A stretch of DNA of 25,005 nt from an uncultured Bacteroidota bacterium (lineage in GTDB: Bacteria > Bacteroidota > Bacteroidia > UKL13-3), in assembly GCA_903888395.1 (NCBI GenBank), contig CAISTO010000181.1, positions 1 to 25,005 on the forward strand, in the 5' to 3' direction. The stretch's first letter is position 1. Each line of letters opens with the position of its first letter. The notes beneath the pieces were generated by a model, which saw nothing but the letters and a program-made list of their open reading frames with translations, was not told the DNA's origin and did no database searches. Of the stretch, positions 17,801 through 23,358 are shown piece after piece. The translations under genes and the position numbers were made by a program.

Positions 17801-18396
17801 TTACAAAACTTAAAGTAATTTCAAACTATGGATGTACTGACAGTGTTACAAAAAATATTACAGTAAAACCAAACCCCGTTGCAGGCACTATGCTTGGGCA
17901 AGTAATAAATTTAACACCTTCTACTCCATATATTTATACGGTTGCGCAACAAATCAATCATTTATATAATTGGGTTGTTACGAATGGAATAGTTGTATTA
18001 GGTCAAAATACAAATGCTGCTACAGTTCAATGGATCAATAATGGCGATGGATATATAAAAGTAGAAGTAACAAACCCTCAAGGATGTTCGGATACCACAG
18101 CAGTTGCTACAAAAATTGGTAATGTTGGTATGAATGAAACAAGTGACATCAACAACTTATCTTTATATCCAAATCCAAATTATGGTTCCTTTACTGTTGG
18201 TTTTACTTTAAAAGAAAGCTCAGCAACAAAATTGGAATTAATTAATATGATTGGACATCAAGTTTGGATAAGCAATATGCAATTACAAAATGGAGAACAA
18301 CAAATACCAATCAATTTATCATTATCAGCTGGGGTTTATGTTTTAAAAATTTCTACTTCAAGTGGTGAAATAACAAAACAAGTTTTGGTTAAATAA
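14878..18396 (+). CDS. T9SS-secreted multidomain surface protein with LamG, PKD and sorting domain
   Basis: This is a large exported protein of 1172 residues. A signal peptide (MKNYYIILIFTLLLAKGANS) is followed by a jelly-roll-like region (about 25-180) and several Ig-like repeats typified by WNTGDTTNSITVTPSSSTTY and PGYSKYIWSRGDTTQSVWVK. A LamG/concanavalin-like domain occupies about residues 428-653 (NGLIAWYPFNGNMNDESGNG to IDDISIWNRTLTQTEIQTLY). A PKD-type domain lies at about 935-1000 (WTFGNGNTST). The last ~80 residues are a type A T9SS sorting domain starting LSLYPNPNYGSF and ending KQVLVK, so it is predicted cargo for the T9SS and its PorU sortase, whose gene is in the same window. No catalytic motif is visible; an adhesin or carbohydrate-binding role is likely. 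Confidence 0.9.
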   Translation: MKNYYIILIFTLLLAKGANSQSNLPAFWSFVNPSPSGSSISDTFATGPSYPGPTGWTTKLDIYSGSFTYVTGVDGNAACRLDASGEYVMARFNVMPGSISYYIKGTGISPNPAFSGTFKVQEGPDTINWNDMATFNSMSGSFVKYQHIPRLNSRFIRFFYSSKIAGSNVALDSVLILPKLFNCSNPTLSITMQDTLIGYKSESVTLLGSSNNQLYKYFWNTGDTLFNNTFYNLPLTKYNLTFFDSLGNCGKDSLKVAFINGIKEKDTSICRGVSKVISIQNIGLGYKYLWNTGDTTNSITVTPSSSTTYRCTQRFGSFTLTDSVRITVNNLPIINSLPDTTIAFKQDSILLNAGPGYSKYIWSRGDTTQSVWVKSTVMNKVTVFNSSGCSNSDSTNVLIINGIQQKDTAICIGSNLKLSFPFGTFPSNGLIAWYPFNGNMNDESGNGNNGSNNGVYLSSDRFGTVNSSYYFGQNNNGSSGITITNNSILNFGIGLNKQFSISLWYYEDSLLNITLNGQFGLLLKKGNLNGNSSDQDYSIYREGSELGSGCGSSTLIGGDVCSWGGVNTTSVKNWHNYTVVFNQNIGNASGTKNVYIDGVLNSSCNYYSKNATNNNPLYIGSAGFKGKIDDISIWNRTLTQTEIQTLYNGSNANTKIIWSTSDTTNSINISPTASTTYNCTLRIGSFTIIDSVRVTVNSFPIINSLADTTIAFKQDSILLNAGAGYSKYIWSRGDTTQSIWVKTTGMNKVTVFNSSGCGSTDSTKVLFVKGIINKDSSVCRNSNIILNALNQTNAKYLWSTGENISSITKQINVDTVFKCSFQIGSFNKQDSVKIIVRNLPPKTINYNKKGLCSNDTIIINSTNGYAYNWYKNNVTILSNSNVLKAFAIGNYKVKLTDSTGCSSISDSVNLFNAPLPKAKISLFDSALCIIGNVFKFTDSTSIDSGTYNMNWTFGNGNTSTLTNSNQSFITAGNYVTKLKVISNYGCTDSVTKNITVKPNPVAGTMLGQVINLTPSTPYIYTVAQQINHLYNWVVTNGIVVLGQNTNAATVQWINNGDGYIKVEVTNPQGCSDTTAVATKIGNVGMNETSDINNLSLYPNPNYGSFTVGFTLKESSATKLELINMIGHQVWISNMQLQNGEQQIPINLSLSAGVYVLKISTSSGEITKQVLVK
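15745..16086 (+). repeat. 342-bp internal direct repeat, copy 1 (second copy 16849-17190)
   Basis: The two segments align over their whole length at a constant offset of 1104 bp with no insertions or deletions, and share long identical stretches such as the codons for GYSKYIWSRGDTTQS and NKVTVFNSSGC. They encode one and a half Ig-like units each. The LamG domain lies between them. Confidence 0.85.
16849..17190 (+). repeat. 342-bp internal direct repeat, copy 2
   Basis: This is the partner of the segment at 15745-16086. Differences are mainly single-base and often synonymous, pointing to duplication followed by purifying selection, or to gene-internal conversion. Confidence 0.85.
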
Positions 18397-18428
18397 AAAC
18401 CCTGATATTTTTAAATTTATTTAAATGT

Positions 18429-18460
18429 AAAAAGGAGAGTCAAACGGCTCTCCTTTTTTT
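18429..18460 (+). terminator. Rho-independent terminator after the T9SS cargo gene
   Basis: GGAGAGTC and GGCTCTCC form an 8-bp stem (one G-U pair) with loop AAAC, preceded by A residues and followed by nine T, about 35 bp after the stop codon. Confidence 0.9.
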
Positions 18461-18471
18461 TTGTTAATTTT

Positions 18472-18531
18472 AAAAGATGCAAGCAAAATGAGTTAATTGT
18501 ATATGGAATAATTAGGAAATTAGGGTTTTGA
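18472..18531. repeat. Boundary repeat, copy C (second half only)
   Basis: AAAAGATGCAAGCAAAATGA and the following bases through GGAATAATTAGGAAATTAGG match the second half of copy B, with a few substitutions. The hairpin half is absent; in its place stands the terminator of the preceding gene. The missing half is found as copy D on the other side of the higBA pair. Confidence 0.85.
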
Positions 18532-18554
18532 GCTTTAAATTGAATAATTGACTT

Positions 18555-18911
18555 TTAAGCGAAAAATACCTCAGCGGGAATATTTAATTCTTGATGAAAA
18601 ATTTTAGCTAATTTCAATGTTAATGGTTTTCGTCCACTTAACAGAGATGAGACATAACCTTTACTTCCAATTTTACATGCCAAGTCTTTGTTTTTTAATC
18701 CAAGCTCAGTCATTTTTAGTTTAATCATTTCAAGAGGATCAGGATAAGGGATAGTGAAATGTGCATCTTCGTATTGTTTAATAAGCAACAAAGCCACCTC
18801 TATTTTTTTCCCATTTGTTGAATTTCGTAATATTTTTTTATCAAACATTTCATCCACCCATTTCAGGTATGCTTCATATTGAGTTTTATTTTTTATAACT
18901 GACAGTTCCAT
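18555..18911 (-). CDS. higA: HigA-type antitoxin, Xre-family HTH protein
   Basis: This is the antitoxin of a type II toxin-antitoxin pair; it is expected to bind and inhibit the adjacent HigB toxin and to repress the shared promoter. At 118 residues it has an N-terminal helical segment and a C-terminal helix-turn-helix (about residues 65-115): IKLKMTELGLKNKDLACKIG, then SKGYVSSLLSGRKPLTLKLA, ending with FHQELNIPAEVFF, typical of HigA proteins. Its ATG overlaps the toxin stop codon in the arrangement TAATG, so translation is probably coupled. The toxin-first gene order is the usual one for HigBA. The pair lies between the two half repeats C and D. Confidence 0.93.
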   Translation of the reverse strand: MELSVIKNKTQYEAYLKWVDEMFDKKILRNSTNGKKIEVALLLIKQYEDAHFTIPYPDPLEMIKLKMTELGLKNKDLACKIGSKGYVSSLLSGRKPLTLKLAKIFHQELNIPAEVFFA

Positions 18912-19222
18912 TATTTTATATGATGTTGAATAGTTGATACATTTATTTTATCGTATTCCTTGTGTGTTCCAAACCACTTAATTTGTATAGCTTTATATTC
19001 AAAAACAATGCGAACCACAAGCCTAAACTTATTTCCCATAATATTGAAAACTATCCTATCATCTCCGGCCAAACTTGCAGAACCATAAACAGATTTTAAA
19101 GCATTGAAGTTTTTAAAATCCGATTTTACCAATTCATGATACCACTCATACAGCGCATTAGCAGCTAATGGATATTTTTCGGCATAAGCTAACAAAGTTC
19201 TTCTGGTAATGATATTGAACAC
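18911..19222 (-). CDS. higB: HigB-type mRNA interferase toxin
   Basis: This is a HigB-family toxin (RelE-like fold) that cleaves mRNA, probably at the ribosome. The 103-residue sequence shows the family layout: a short first strand FNIITRRTLLAYAEKYP, the helix LYEWYHELVKSDFKNF, FNALKSVYGSASLAGDDRIV, then FNIMGNKFRLVVRIVFEYKA and the ending KWFGTHKEYDKIN, with conserved basic and aromatic residues. The start is GTG at 19220-19222: the homologous N-terminus begins there and no ATG is available in a better place. A strong promoter ends only four bases before this GTG, so the mRNA may have no leader. Confidence 0.92.
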   Translation of the reverse strand: MFNIITRRTLLAYAEKYPLAANALYEWYHELVKSDFKNFNALKSVYGSASLAGDDRIVFNIMGNKFRLVVRIVFEYKAIQIKWFGTHKEYDKINVSTIQHHIK

Positions 19223-19226
19223 TTGG

Positions 19227-19257
19227 CAAAAGTAAATGTTTTCTAATAGAAAACAAA
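19227..19257 (-). promoter_or_regulatory. higBA promoter with palindromic operator in the spacer
   Basis: On the minus strand TTTG (19254-19257), exactly 19 bases, then TACTTTTG (19227-19234) is a full match to the Bacteroidota promoter. The spacer contains the perfect palindrome GTTTTCTA-A-TAGAAAAC at 19238-19254, which also overlaps the -33 box. A HigA dimer bound there would block sigma-factor access, as expected for autoregulation. Confidence 0.75.
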
Positions 19258-19274
19258 ATAATGATTTCTACAAA

Positions 19275-19315
19275 CAAAAAAGCCAATCGTAATTAACGAT
19301 TGGCTTTTGCTCCCC
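19275..19315. repeat. Boundary repeat, copy D (hairpin half only)
   Basis: This is the same hairpin (13-bp arms AAAAGCCAATCGT / ACGATTGGCTTTT) and TTTTGCTCCCC tail as copies A and B, without the GATGCAAGC half. On the minus strand it is a terminator with six T. The flank at 19316-19335 reads on the minus strand as GGTTCGAG, then CCACCTTGGGGAGCA at the junction, which resembles a tRNA T-arm and acceptor end. An intact tRNA cannot be folded. Confidence 0.8.
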
Positions 19316-19546
19316 AAGGTGGTCTATTCTCGAACCAATTCTGGGATGAATTGAGGTCATACGCTACACTTAATTATCTGTTTAATAATGTTTTATGCAA
19401 TGGCAATATTACGCTTGAAGTCGTTTTTATCATGATGATCTTGATCTGACGGATTTGACATAGACTTTAGATTTAAAATTTATTGCTTTGTTTGGTAGAA
19501 GTTTAATCATGATTACACATTTCCGCTTTTTGGTCATTTTTGCTGT

Positions 19547-20587
19547 ATGGTAAATCAGATAAATCGAAAAGAACTGTATGATTTGGTTTGGAGTAAACCA
19601 ATGAAAAAAATCCAGGAAGACTTTGGGTTGAGCTACACACAATTAAAGAGTATTTGCGAAGAATATAAAATACCATTGCCTGAAAGTGGATTTTGGACGA
19701 AAGTAGCCTTCCAAAAGGAAGTAAATATTCTTCCTTTATTGGATTATCCTGGTGTCCAGACCATAATAAATCTTTATGGTACAATTGGAATGACCAAGTC
19801 AGAAACTACTTCATTTACTCAAATTAAAAAGCAGGTTGAGATTGAAATGGGTGGCAAAGTGCAAGTGCCAAAGTTGATTAAAAATTGGCACCCTCTAGTT
19901 GCACGATTTAGGGAGAAGTATGTTGTTTATCAAAATGAATTAAAGAAAGGCAACTGGAGTAATGCACTTCGTGGAGAATTAAACATCCAGGTGAAGGATT
20001 CACACGTCTCCAGAGCCACACGCATTTTTGACACAGTTATCAAAATAATAGAATCAAAAGGACACAGTATTTTCATTGATCACTTCGGGACGAATATTGA
20101 AATCCAGGAACATACGTATCAATTAAGCATAAGGACTAAAAATAAGAGGGTGATTGATGAGGATAGTAATTATAGTTACCAGTCGACTAAACTTATTCCA
20201 CTTGACATTTTGATTTTTAAGATTGCCAGAATTTATAGTTTTGAATTTGCTGACACCCCTAATAAACCATTGGAAGATAAAATAGAAAGCATCATCGCTC
20301 GCCTTGAGTTATTGTCGATACAGGACACTAAGATGAAGGAAGATGCCAGAAGACAAAATGAGATTTATCAAGCACAACGTGAGGAAAGAGAAGCTATCCT
20401 TAAAGCTCAAGAACAAGAAAAGGCAAAATTTGAGAAATTGGTTCAAAATGCTGAAAGTTGGAATAAAGCAGTTTTAATTTCCAGATATCTTGATGAAATG
20501 GAACGAAAAGGGAATTTAACACAAGAGGAACGGGCATATATTTCTTGGGGAAGAAAAAGTACAGTAAAGCTAATTTCATTTAGCTAA
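19547..20587 (+). CDS. Unknown protein with HTH-like N-terminus and coiled-coil C-terminus
   Basis: I have no functional name for this 346-residue protein. Its N-terminus, NRKELYDLVWSKPMKKIQED followed by FGLSYTQLKSIC and IPLPESGFWTK, belongs to a recurring pattern (LYxxVWxxPxxxxAxxFGxSxxxLxxxCxxxxIPxPxxGYWxK) seen in uncharacterised proteins of variable genome regions; the spacing suggests a helix-turn-helix. Residues 130-240 have no recognised domain. Residues about 255-305 are charged and helical (KMKEDARRQNEIYQAQREER), probably a coiled coil, followed by a short C-terminal helical segment. No signal peptide or membrane segment is present. It converges on the next gene with a 9-bp gap. A DNA-binding role is an inference only. 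Confidence 0.75.
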   Translation: MVNQINRKELYDLVWSKPMKKIQEDFGLSYTQLKSICEEYKIPLPESGFWTKVAFQKEVNILPLLDYPGVQTIINLYGTIGMTKSETTSFTQIKKQVEIEMGGKVQVPKLIKNWHPLVARFREKYVVYQNELKKGNWSNALRGELNIQVKDSHVSRATRIFDTVIKIIESKGHSIFIDHFGTNIEIQEHTYQLSIRTKNKRVIDEDSNYSYQSTKLIPLDILIFKIARIYSFEFADTPNKPLEDKIESIIARLELLSIQDTKMKEDARRQNEIYQAQREEREAILKAQEQEKAKFEKLVQNAESWNKAVLISRYLDEMERKGNLTQEERAYISWGRKSTVKLISFS

Positions 20588-20596
20588 TTGGTCGCT

Positions 20597-21238
20597 TCAT
20601 TTATTTCGAGCTCTAACATATGTCTTTTTTTGAGTAAGCCATTTTTGCATAAGTTCGTTCAAATCAGAAGTTATTTTTAGCATGAAGAATGCGGATCCAA
20701 ATTTTTGATCGTTTGATATAAACGAATCATGCTTACCAATTGTCATTGTAATGATTCGTTCTGTTTCATCTTTGATTGATGTTGCGCTCTGTGTTGCACC
20801 ATTGCTAAGGTGAATGAAGCTACTGCCAGCATCGTAAACCTGTTTGACCCATGAATTTCCAGGTATTCCTGAATATGTTTTGCATAGGTACCCATCATTC
20901 ATTTTATTGCCATTCCGATCTTTTATTTTGTTAATTTGTTCACCCCCAATAATTCGCAATGCATATTGGTCAATATTCTCTTCTACTAAAAATGTGGAAT
21001 AAAATCTAAGTAGAGAGTCAAGATGAATCCTAACTAAAGGAGCAGCAGCGATAAAATTGTTTTCTCGCATGAGTGATGTGTAGCCTCGAATGATATTTAT
21101 AGATCTGTTAATTGTCGCTGTGCAAAACATATCGAAAGGATACAATCCGTAAGTTTCAACTAACTTTTTCCCAAATTGAATTTGAGGGTCAATCGAATTG
21201 TCAAGCTCTGTGAGTAATTCTTCTATTCTTTGCTCCAT
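20597..21238 (-). CDS. Unknown helical protein, possibly HEPN/DUF5677-like
   Basis: This 213-residue cytoplasmic protein has no recognised catalytic motif. It appears all-helical, with an organisation around INRSINIIRGYTSLMRENNF and AAAPLVRIHLDSLLRFYSTF that recalls DUF5677/HEPN-like proteins, in which an Arg on a helix and a later His form a nuclease site. Here the candidates would be Arg in LVRIHLDSLLR and His in GSSFIHLSNG, but the canonical R-x4-6-H motif is not present, so this assignment is weak. The gene begins 26 bp after the serine recombinase on the same strand and may be cotranscribed with it. Such companions of recombinases are often cargo genes of islands. Confidence 0.7.
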   Translation of the reverse strand: MEQRIEELLTELDNSIDPQIQFGKKLVETYGLYPFDMFCTATINRSINIIRGYTSLMRENNFIAAAPLVRIHLDSLLRFYSTFLVEENIDQYALRIIGGEQINKIKDRNGNKMNDGYLCKTYSGIPGNSWVKQVYDAGSSFIHLSNGATQSATSIKDETERIITMTIGKHDSFISNDQKFGSAFFMLKITSDLNELMQKWLTQKKTYVRARNK

Positions 21239-21264
21239 TTTATTTGAATCTATTTATATAACAA

Positions 21265-21984
21265 TCAAACACACTTTTTTAATAATCTAGATACTTGTGT
21301 AGGTGCGAAAAGTTTTCCTGTTCTGGTTGTGTATTGGAGTGAGTTTAATTTGTCTGCAATTTGTTGAAGTGTCAAGTTTTGTTTCCTGGCGGAACAGATT
21401 ATATCCATTGCTTGAATGTTTGCCTTGTTGGTTACTGCAAGTTCTTTTATTTTTTGCACACCAAGTTTTTGGTTGGCACCAAATCCATTGGGGTTTCCAA
21501 GTCTAAAGGCTCCATCAACTGGTTTCATTTCTGAACCATCTTTGTTGATGATGATGCCATTTTTGATCCTCTCTTTTTTTACAGCCAATGCGCTTTTTAT
21601 ACGAGACGAAATAACTTCAGCTTCATGCTCTGCTATTACTGATAAGAGTTGAATGGTTAACTTATTTGCAGTTGGATTATCGCAGCAAATGAAGTCAACA
21701 CCAGCGTTGTAAAGTGCACTAGTGAACTCAACGTCTCTCGCAAGTCTATCCAGCTTTGCGACCAATAATGTTGCTCCGTTTTTTTTAGCAAAATCAATTG
21801 CTTTATATATTTCAACACGTCTTCTTTTTCTTGTACCTGTTTCGACTTCGGTGAACTCTCCTAAAATCTCAGCATTTTCATTTCCTACATATCTATTCAC
21901 AGCATCCTTTTGTGCTGAAACGCCCAAACCTTCCGATCCTTGCTTTTGCGTTGAAACCCTAAAATAGCATACGAACTTTTTCAT
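21265..21984 (-). CDS. Serine site-specific recombinase (resolvase/invertase family)
   Basis: This DNA recombinase joins recombination sites through a serine-DNA intermediate. The catalytic domain covers residues about 1-150: YFRVST with the nucleophile Ser11 and Arg9, VSAQKDAV, the block LLVAKLDRLARDVEFT with catalytic arginines, and QLLSVIAEHEAEVISSRIKS leading to the long E helix. The C-terminal ~60 residues (LTLQQIADKLNSLQYTTRTG) form a helix-turn-helix. I chose the ATG at 21984 because the family N-terminus MKKFVCYFRVS starts there and a promoter lies just upstream; an in-frame ATG at 22032 lies upstream of the promoter boxes. The protein is a 239-residue small recombinase, not a large serine integrase. 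Confidence 0.92.
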   Translation of the reverse strand: MKKFVCYFRVSTQKQGSEGLGVSAQKDAVNRYVGNENAEILGEFTEVETGTRKRRRVEIYKAIDFAKKNGATLLVAKLDRLARDVEFTSALYNAGVDFICCDNPTANKLTIQLLSVIAEHEAEVISSRIKSALAVKKERIKNGIIINKDGSEMKPVDGAFRLGNPNGFGANQKLGVQKIKELAVTNKANIQAMDIICSARKQNLTLQQIADKLNSLQYTTRTGKLFAPTQVSRLLKKCV

Positions 21985-22002
21985 GTTTTTAGATTGATTA
22001 TG

Positions 22003-22033
22003 CAAAGATAATATATATTTTACAAATCGCAAA
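22003..22033 (-). promoter_or_regulatory. Promoter of the serine recombinase gene
   Basis: On the minus strand TTTG (22030-22033), 19 bases, TATCTTTG (22003-22010) match the Bacteroidota consensus exactly. The start codon at 21984 follows 18 bases later. Confidence 0.7.
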
Positions 22034-22053
22034 CACTAGTTACCAATTTGTAA
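22020..22053. repeat. Inverted repeat TTACAAAT / ATTTGTAA in the divergent intergenic region
   Basis: The perfect 8-bp arms are at 22020-22027 and 22046-22053, separated by 18 bases that contain the palindrome ACTAGT (22035-22040). The right arm includes the -33 box of the plus-strand promoter and the left arm lies in the spacer of the recombinase promoter. It may be an operator or a recombination site of the recombinase. Confidence 0.55.
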
Positions 22054-22076
22054 TATTTTAACTAATTATACTTTTA
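22047..22076 (+). promoter_or_regulatory. Candidate promoter of the GNAT-like gene
   Basis: TTTG (22047-22050), 18 bases, TACTTTTA (22069-22076) match the Bacteroidota pattern with one mismatch in the last base of the -7 box. The gene starts about 28 bp downstream. Confidence 0.4.
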
Positions 22077-22104
22077 ACTCCTCTTTTGTGCTCAAAAACT
22101 ATTT

Positions 22105-22455
22105 ATGGTTATGGTAAACGAAATGAGAAAATGGATTGACCTTGTAACCGAACTGGATAATGATCAAATAAAGTACTTCGGCAAAGTTTCGCCAGTAGAT
22201 CAAAAATGGCTGGAACAAAAAGGGAGAAAAAGTTATAGTGGTGGAGAATTGCAACCCATGGGCGGAATCGACTATATCGAAATAAAGCCAGAATTTCAGG
22301 GAAAAGGTGTTCTAAGGAAAATTGTAATGGATAATGTCGAAGTTGGTAAAGTAAAGTTTGTAACAGCTTCAGAAGACCTCCGAAAAAAACTTAAAAATTA
22401 CGGAACGATATCATACGACTCTAACACTGATATTACGACTTTGAAAATAGGTTAA
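22105..22455 (+). CDS. Short GNAT-like protein
   Basis: This 116-residue protein starts MVMVNEMRKWIDLVTE; the ATG at 22111 is an equally good start. The segment DYIEIKPEFQGKGVLRKIVM resembles motif A of GNAT acetyltransferases (beta strand, then Q/R-x-x-G-x-G/A binding the acetyl-CoA pyrophosphate; here Q-G-K-G-V), and the later ASEDLRKKLKNYGTI resembles the motif B region. It is shorter than a normal GNAT (about 150 residues), so it may be a reduced version or only a structural analogue. The MRKWIDLV-type beginning is reminiscent of small phage-encoded proteins. It is divergent from the serine recombinase gene across a palindromic region. Confidence 0.65.
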   Translation: MVMVNEMRKWIDLVTELDNDQIKYFGKVSPVDQKWLEQKGRKSYSGGELQPMGGIDYIEIKPEFQGKGVLRKIVMDNVEVGKVKFVTASEDLRKKLKNYGTISYDSNTDITTLKIG

Positions 22456-22573
22456 GATTTAATCAAATATTGTTTTTTTGGGAGGGGTCAAAAACCAGAC
22501 TTCAAAAAATTTAAAAAATTTTTTTCTAAAAAATTAAAAAGGGTATTTGATATGGCTTATTGCCTGGTAGGAA

Positions 22574-22609
22574 GCCCCCTATGCAAATTTAGATACGCCT
22601 AGGGGGGGG
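22574..22609. other. G-run hairpin and A/T-tract region
   Basis: CCCCCTA (22575-22581) and TAGGGGG (22600-22606) form an inverted repeat with an 18-base loop, ending in an eight-G run that is exceptional in this AT-rich sequence. Upstream, 22470-22550 holds T7GGGAGGGGTC and alternating runs of A and T. No gene is visible in 22456-22633. It is not a standard terminator, as no T run follows the stem on either strand. Confidence 0.5.
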
Positions 22610-22633
22610 TAGGTAAAAGGCTTTAACAAGTAA

Positions 22634-22867
22634 TCACTTAACATATCCTTGTTGAATTGACAAGATTGCTGAGGCAAAGCTGTCTATTAATACATGCATA
22701 CTTTTTGTTGCAGACTCTTCAAGTTCAGTTCTACTATCACCCTCACAGTGAACCATTAAACCAACCGTTTCCTTTAGTCGTTCAATAAGTATTATTGATG
22801 CATCAAAGTGAAATTCCAACTCGTCTGAACTAGTGAATGGGTCATATTGTATTTCGTTATTTACCAT
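22634..22867 (-). CDS. Small unknown acidic protein
   Basis: This 77-residue acidic protein starts MVNNEIQYDPFTSSDELEFH and continues with two probable helices (DASIILIERLKETVGLMVHC and ATKSMHVLIDSFASAILSIQ). It has no signal peptide or known motif. Coding is supported by a well-placed promoter immediately upstream and by a predicted fold of two amphipathic helices, not by recognisable homology. It stands alone between plus-strand genes. Its composition and size would fit an island or phage regulator or inhibitor, but that is only a guess. Confidence 0.6.
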   Translation of the reverse strand: MVNNEIQYDPFTSSDELEFHFDASIILIERLKETVGLMVHCEGDSRTELEESATKSMHVLIDSFASAILSIQQGYVK

Positions 22868-22871
22868 TATG

Positions 22872-22903
22872 CAAAATTTACGAAAATAAATTTAATGCGC
22901 AAA
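22872..22903 (-). promoter_or_regulatory. Promoter of the small acidic-protein gene
   Basis: On the minus strand TTTG (22900-22903), 19 bases, then TAAATTTTG (22872-22880; one base longer than TAnnTTTG). The ATG at 22867 begins four bases later, so the transcript may be leaderless. Confidence 0.45.
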
Positions 22904-22956
22904 TCTCAAAATGATCCTTTTGCGTTCTTTCCGACTATTTATTATAAAACAAAGCA

Positions 22957-23358
22957 ATGGAAAATAACAAACGAAGTTTAACCATCAAACAGAAAGACGG
23001 TTTGGCGGTTACCGTTAAACAAAAACACAAACGATACCAGGTAACGGAAAAGCAGCTTCAGACTATCCTAGAGAAAAGAATAGAAGCTAAGCTCAACGAG
23101 TCGCTGTCATTCAGCACGGATCAGGAAAAACGAGCTTTTATTAAGGTTAGCAATATTATAACATTTAAAGATCCACTTCCTGGTTTTCCTAGAGGACAAA
23201 TCGCAATCGCAAAAATTCAACGCACCAAATCGGGAGCGATAAAATTAACCAATCCATTTGGGACTGATTCGCCTTGGTATAAGTCAGAAAAAGACTTGAT
23301 CGATGCTATCGACTGGAAATGGATGGCAGAAAACATCATCACAAAAGAATATGAATAA
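22957..23358 (+). CDS. Unknown protein, first gene of the methyltransferase module
   Basis: I do not recognise this 133-residue basic protein. It begins MENNKRSLTIKQKDGLAVTV, continues with a helical region (KQLQTILEKRIEAKLNESLS), and has a C-terminal half with short strands (FPRGQIAIAKIQRTKSGAIK) and the ending WYKSEKDLIDAIDWKWMAEN. No signal peptide, membrane segment or enzyme motif is visible. It overlaps the next gene by 8 bp, so the two are translated from the same message. The base composition is visibly less AT-rich than in the T9SS half of the window, which supports foreign origin together with its neighbours. Confidence 0.7.
   Translation: MENNKRSLTIKQKDGLAVTVKQKHKRYQVTEKQLQTILEKRIEAKLNESLSFSTDQEKRAFIKVSNIITFKDPLPGFPRGQIAIAKIQRTKSGAIKLTNPFGTDSPWYKSEKDLIDAIDWKWMAENIITKEYE

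Noticed and set aside
13150..19315. CRISPR array
   Set aside because: The repeats are too few, too long and separated by whole genes; there are no spacers of uniform short length and no cas genes.
13150..19315. Classical integron with attC sites
   Set aside because: No RYYYAAC/GTTRRRY core pair is present in the repeat, gene orientations are mixed, and no IntI-type tyrosine integrase is visible.
19310..19390. Intact tRNA gene on the minus strand
   Set aside because: The T-loop-like GGTTCGAG is too far from the acceptor-like end, and no matching 5' acceptor strand, D-arm or anticodon arm can be found.
19503..19784. Minus-strand open frame overlapping the start of the HTH-like gene
   Set aside because: It overlaps the conserved N-terminal coding region of the plus-strand gene and has no recognisable sequence character.
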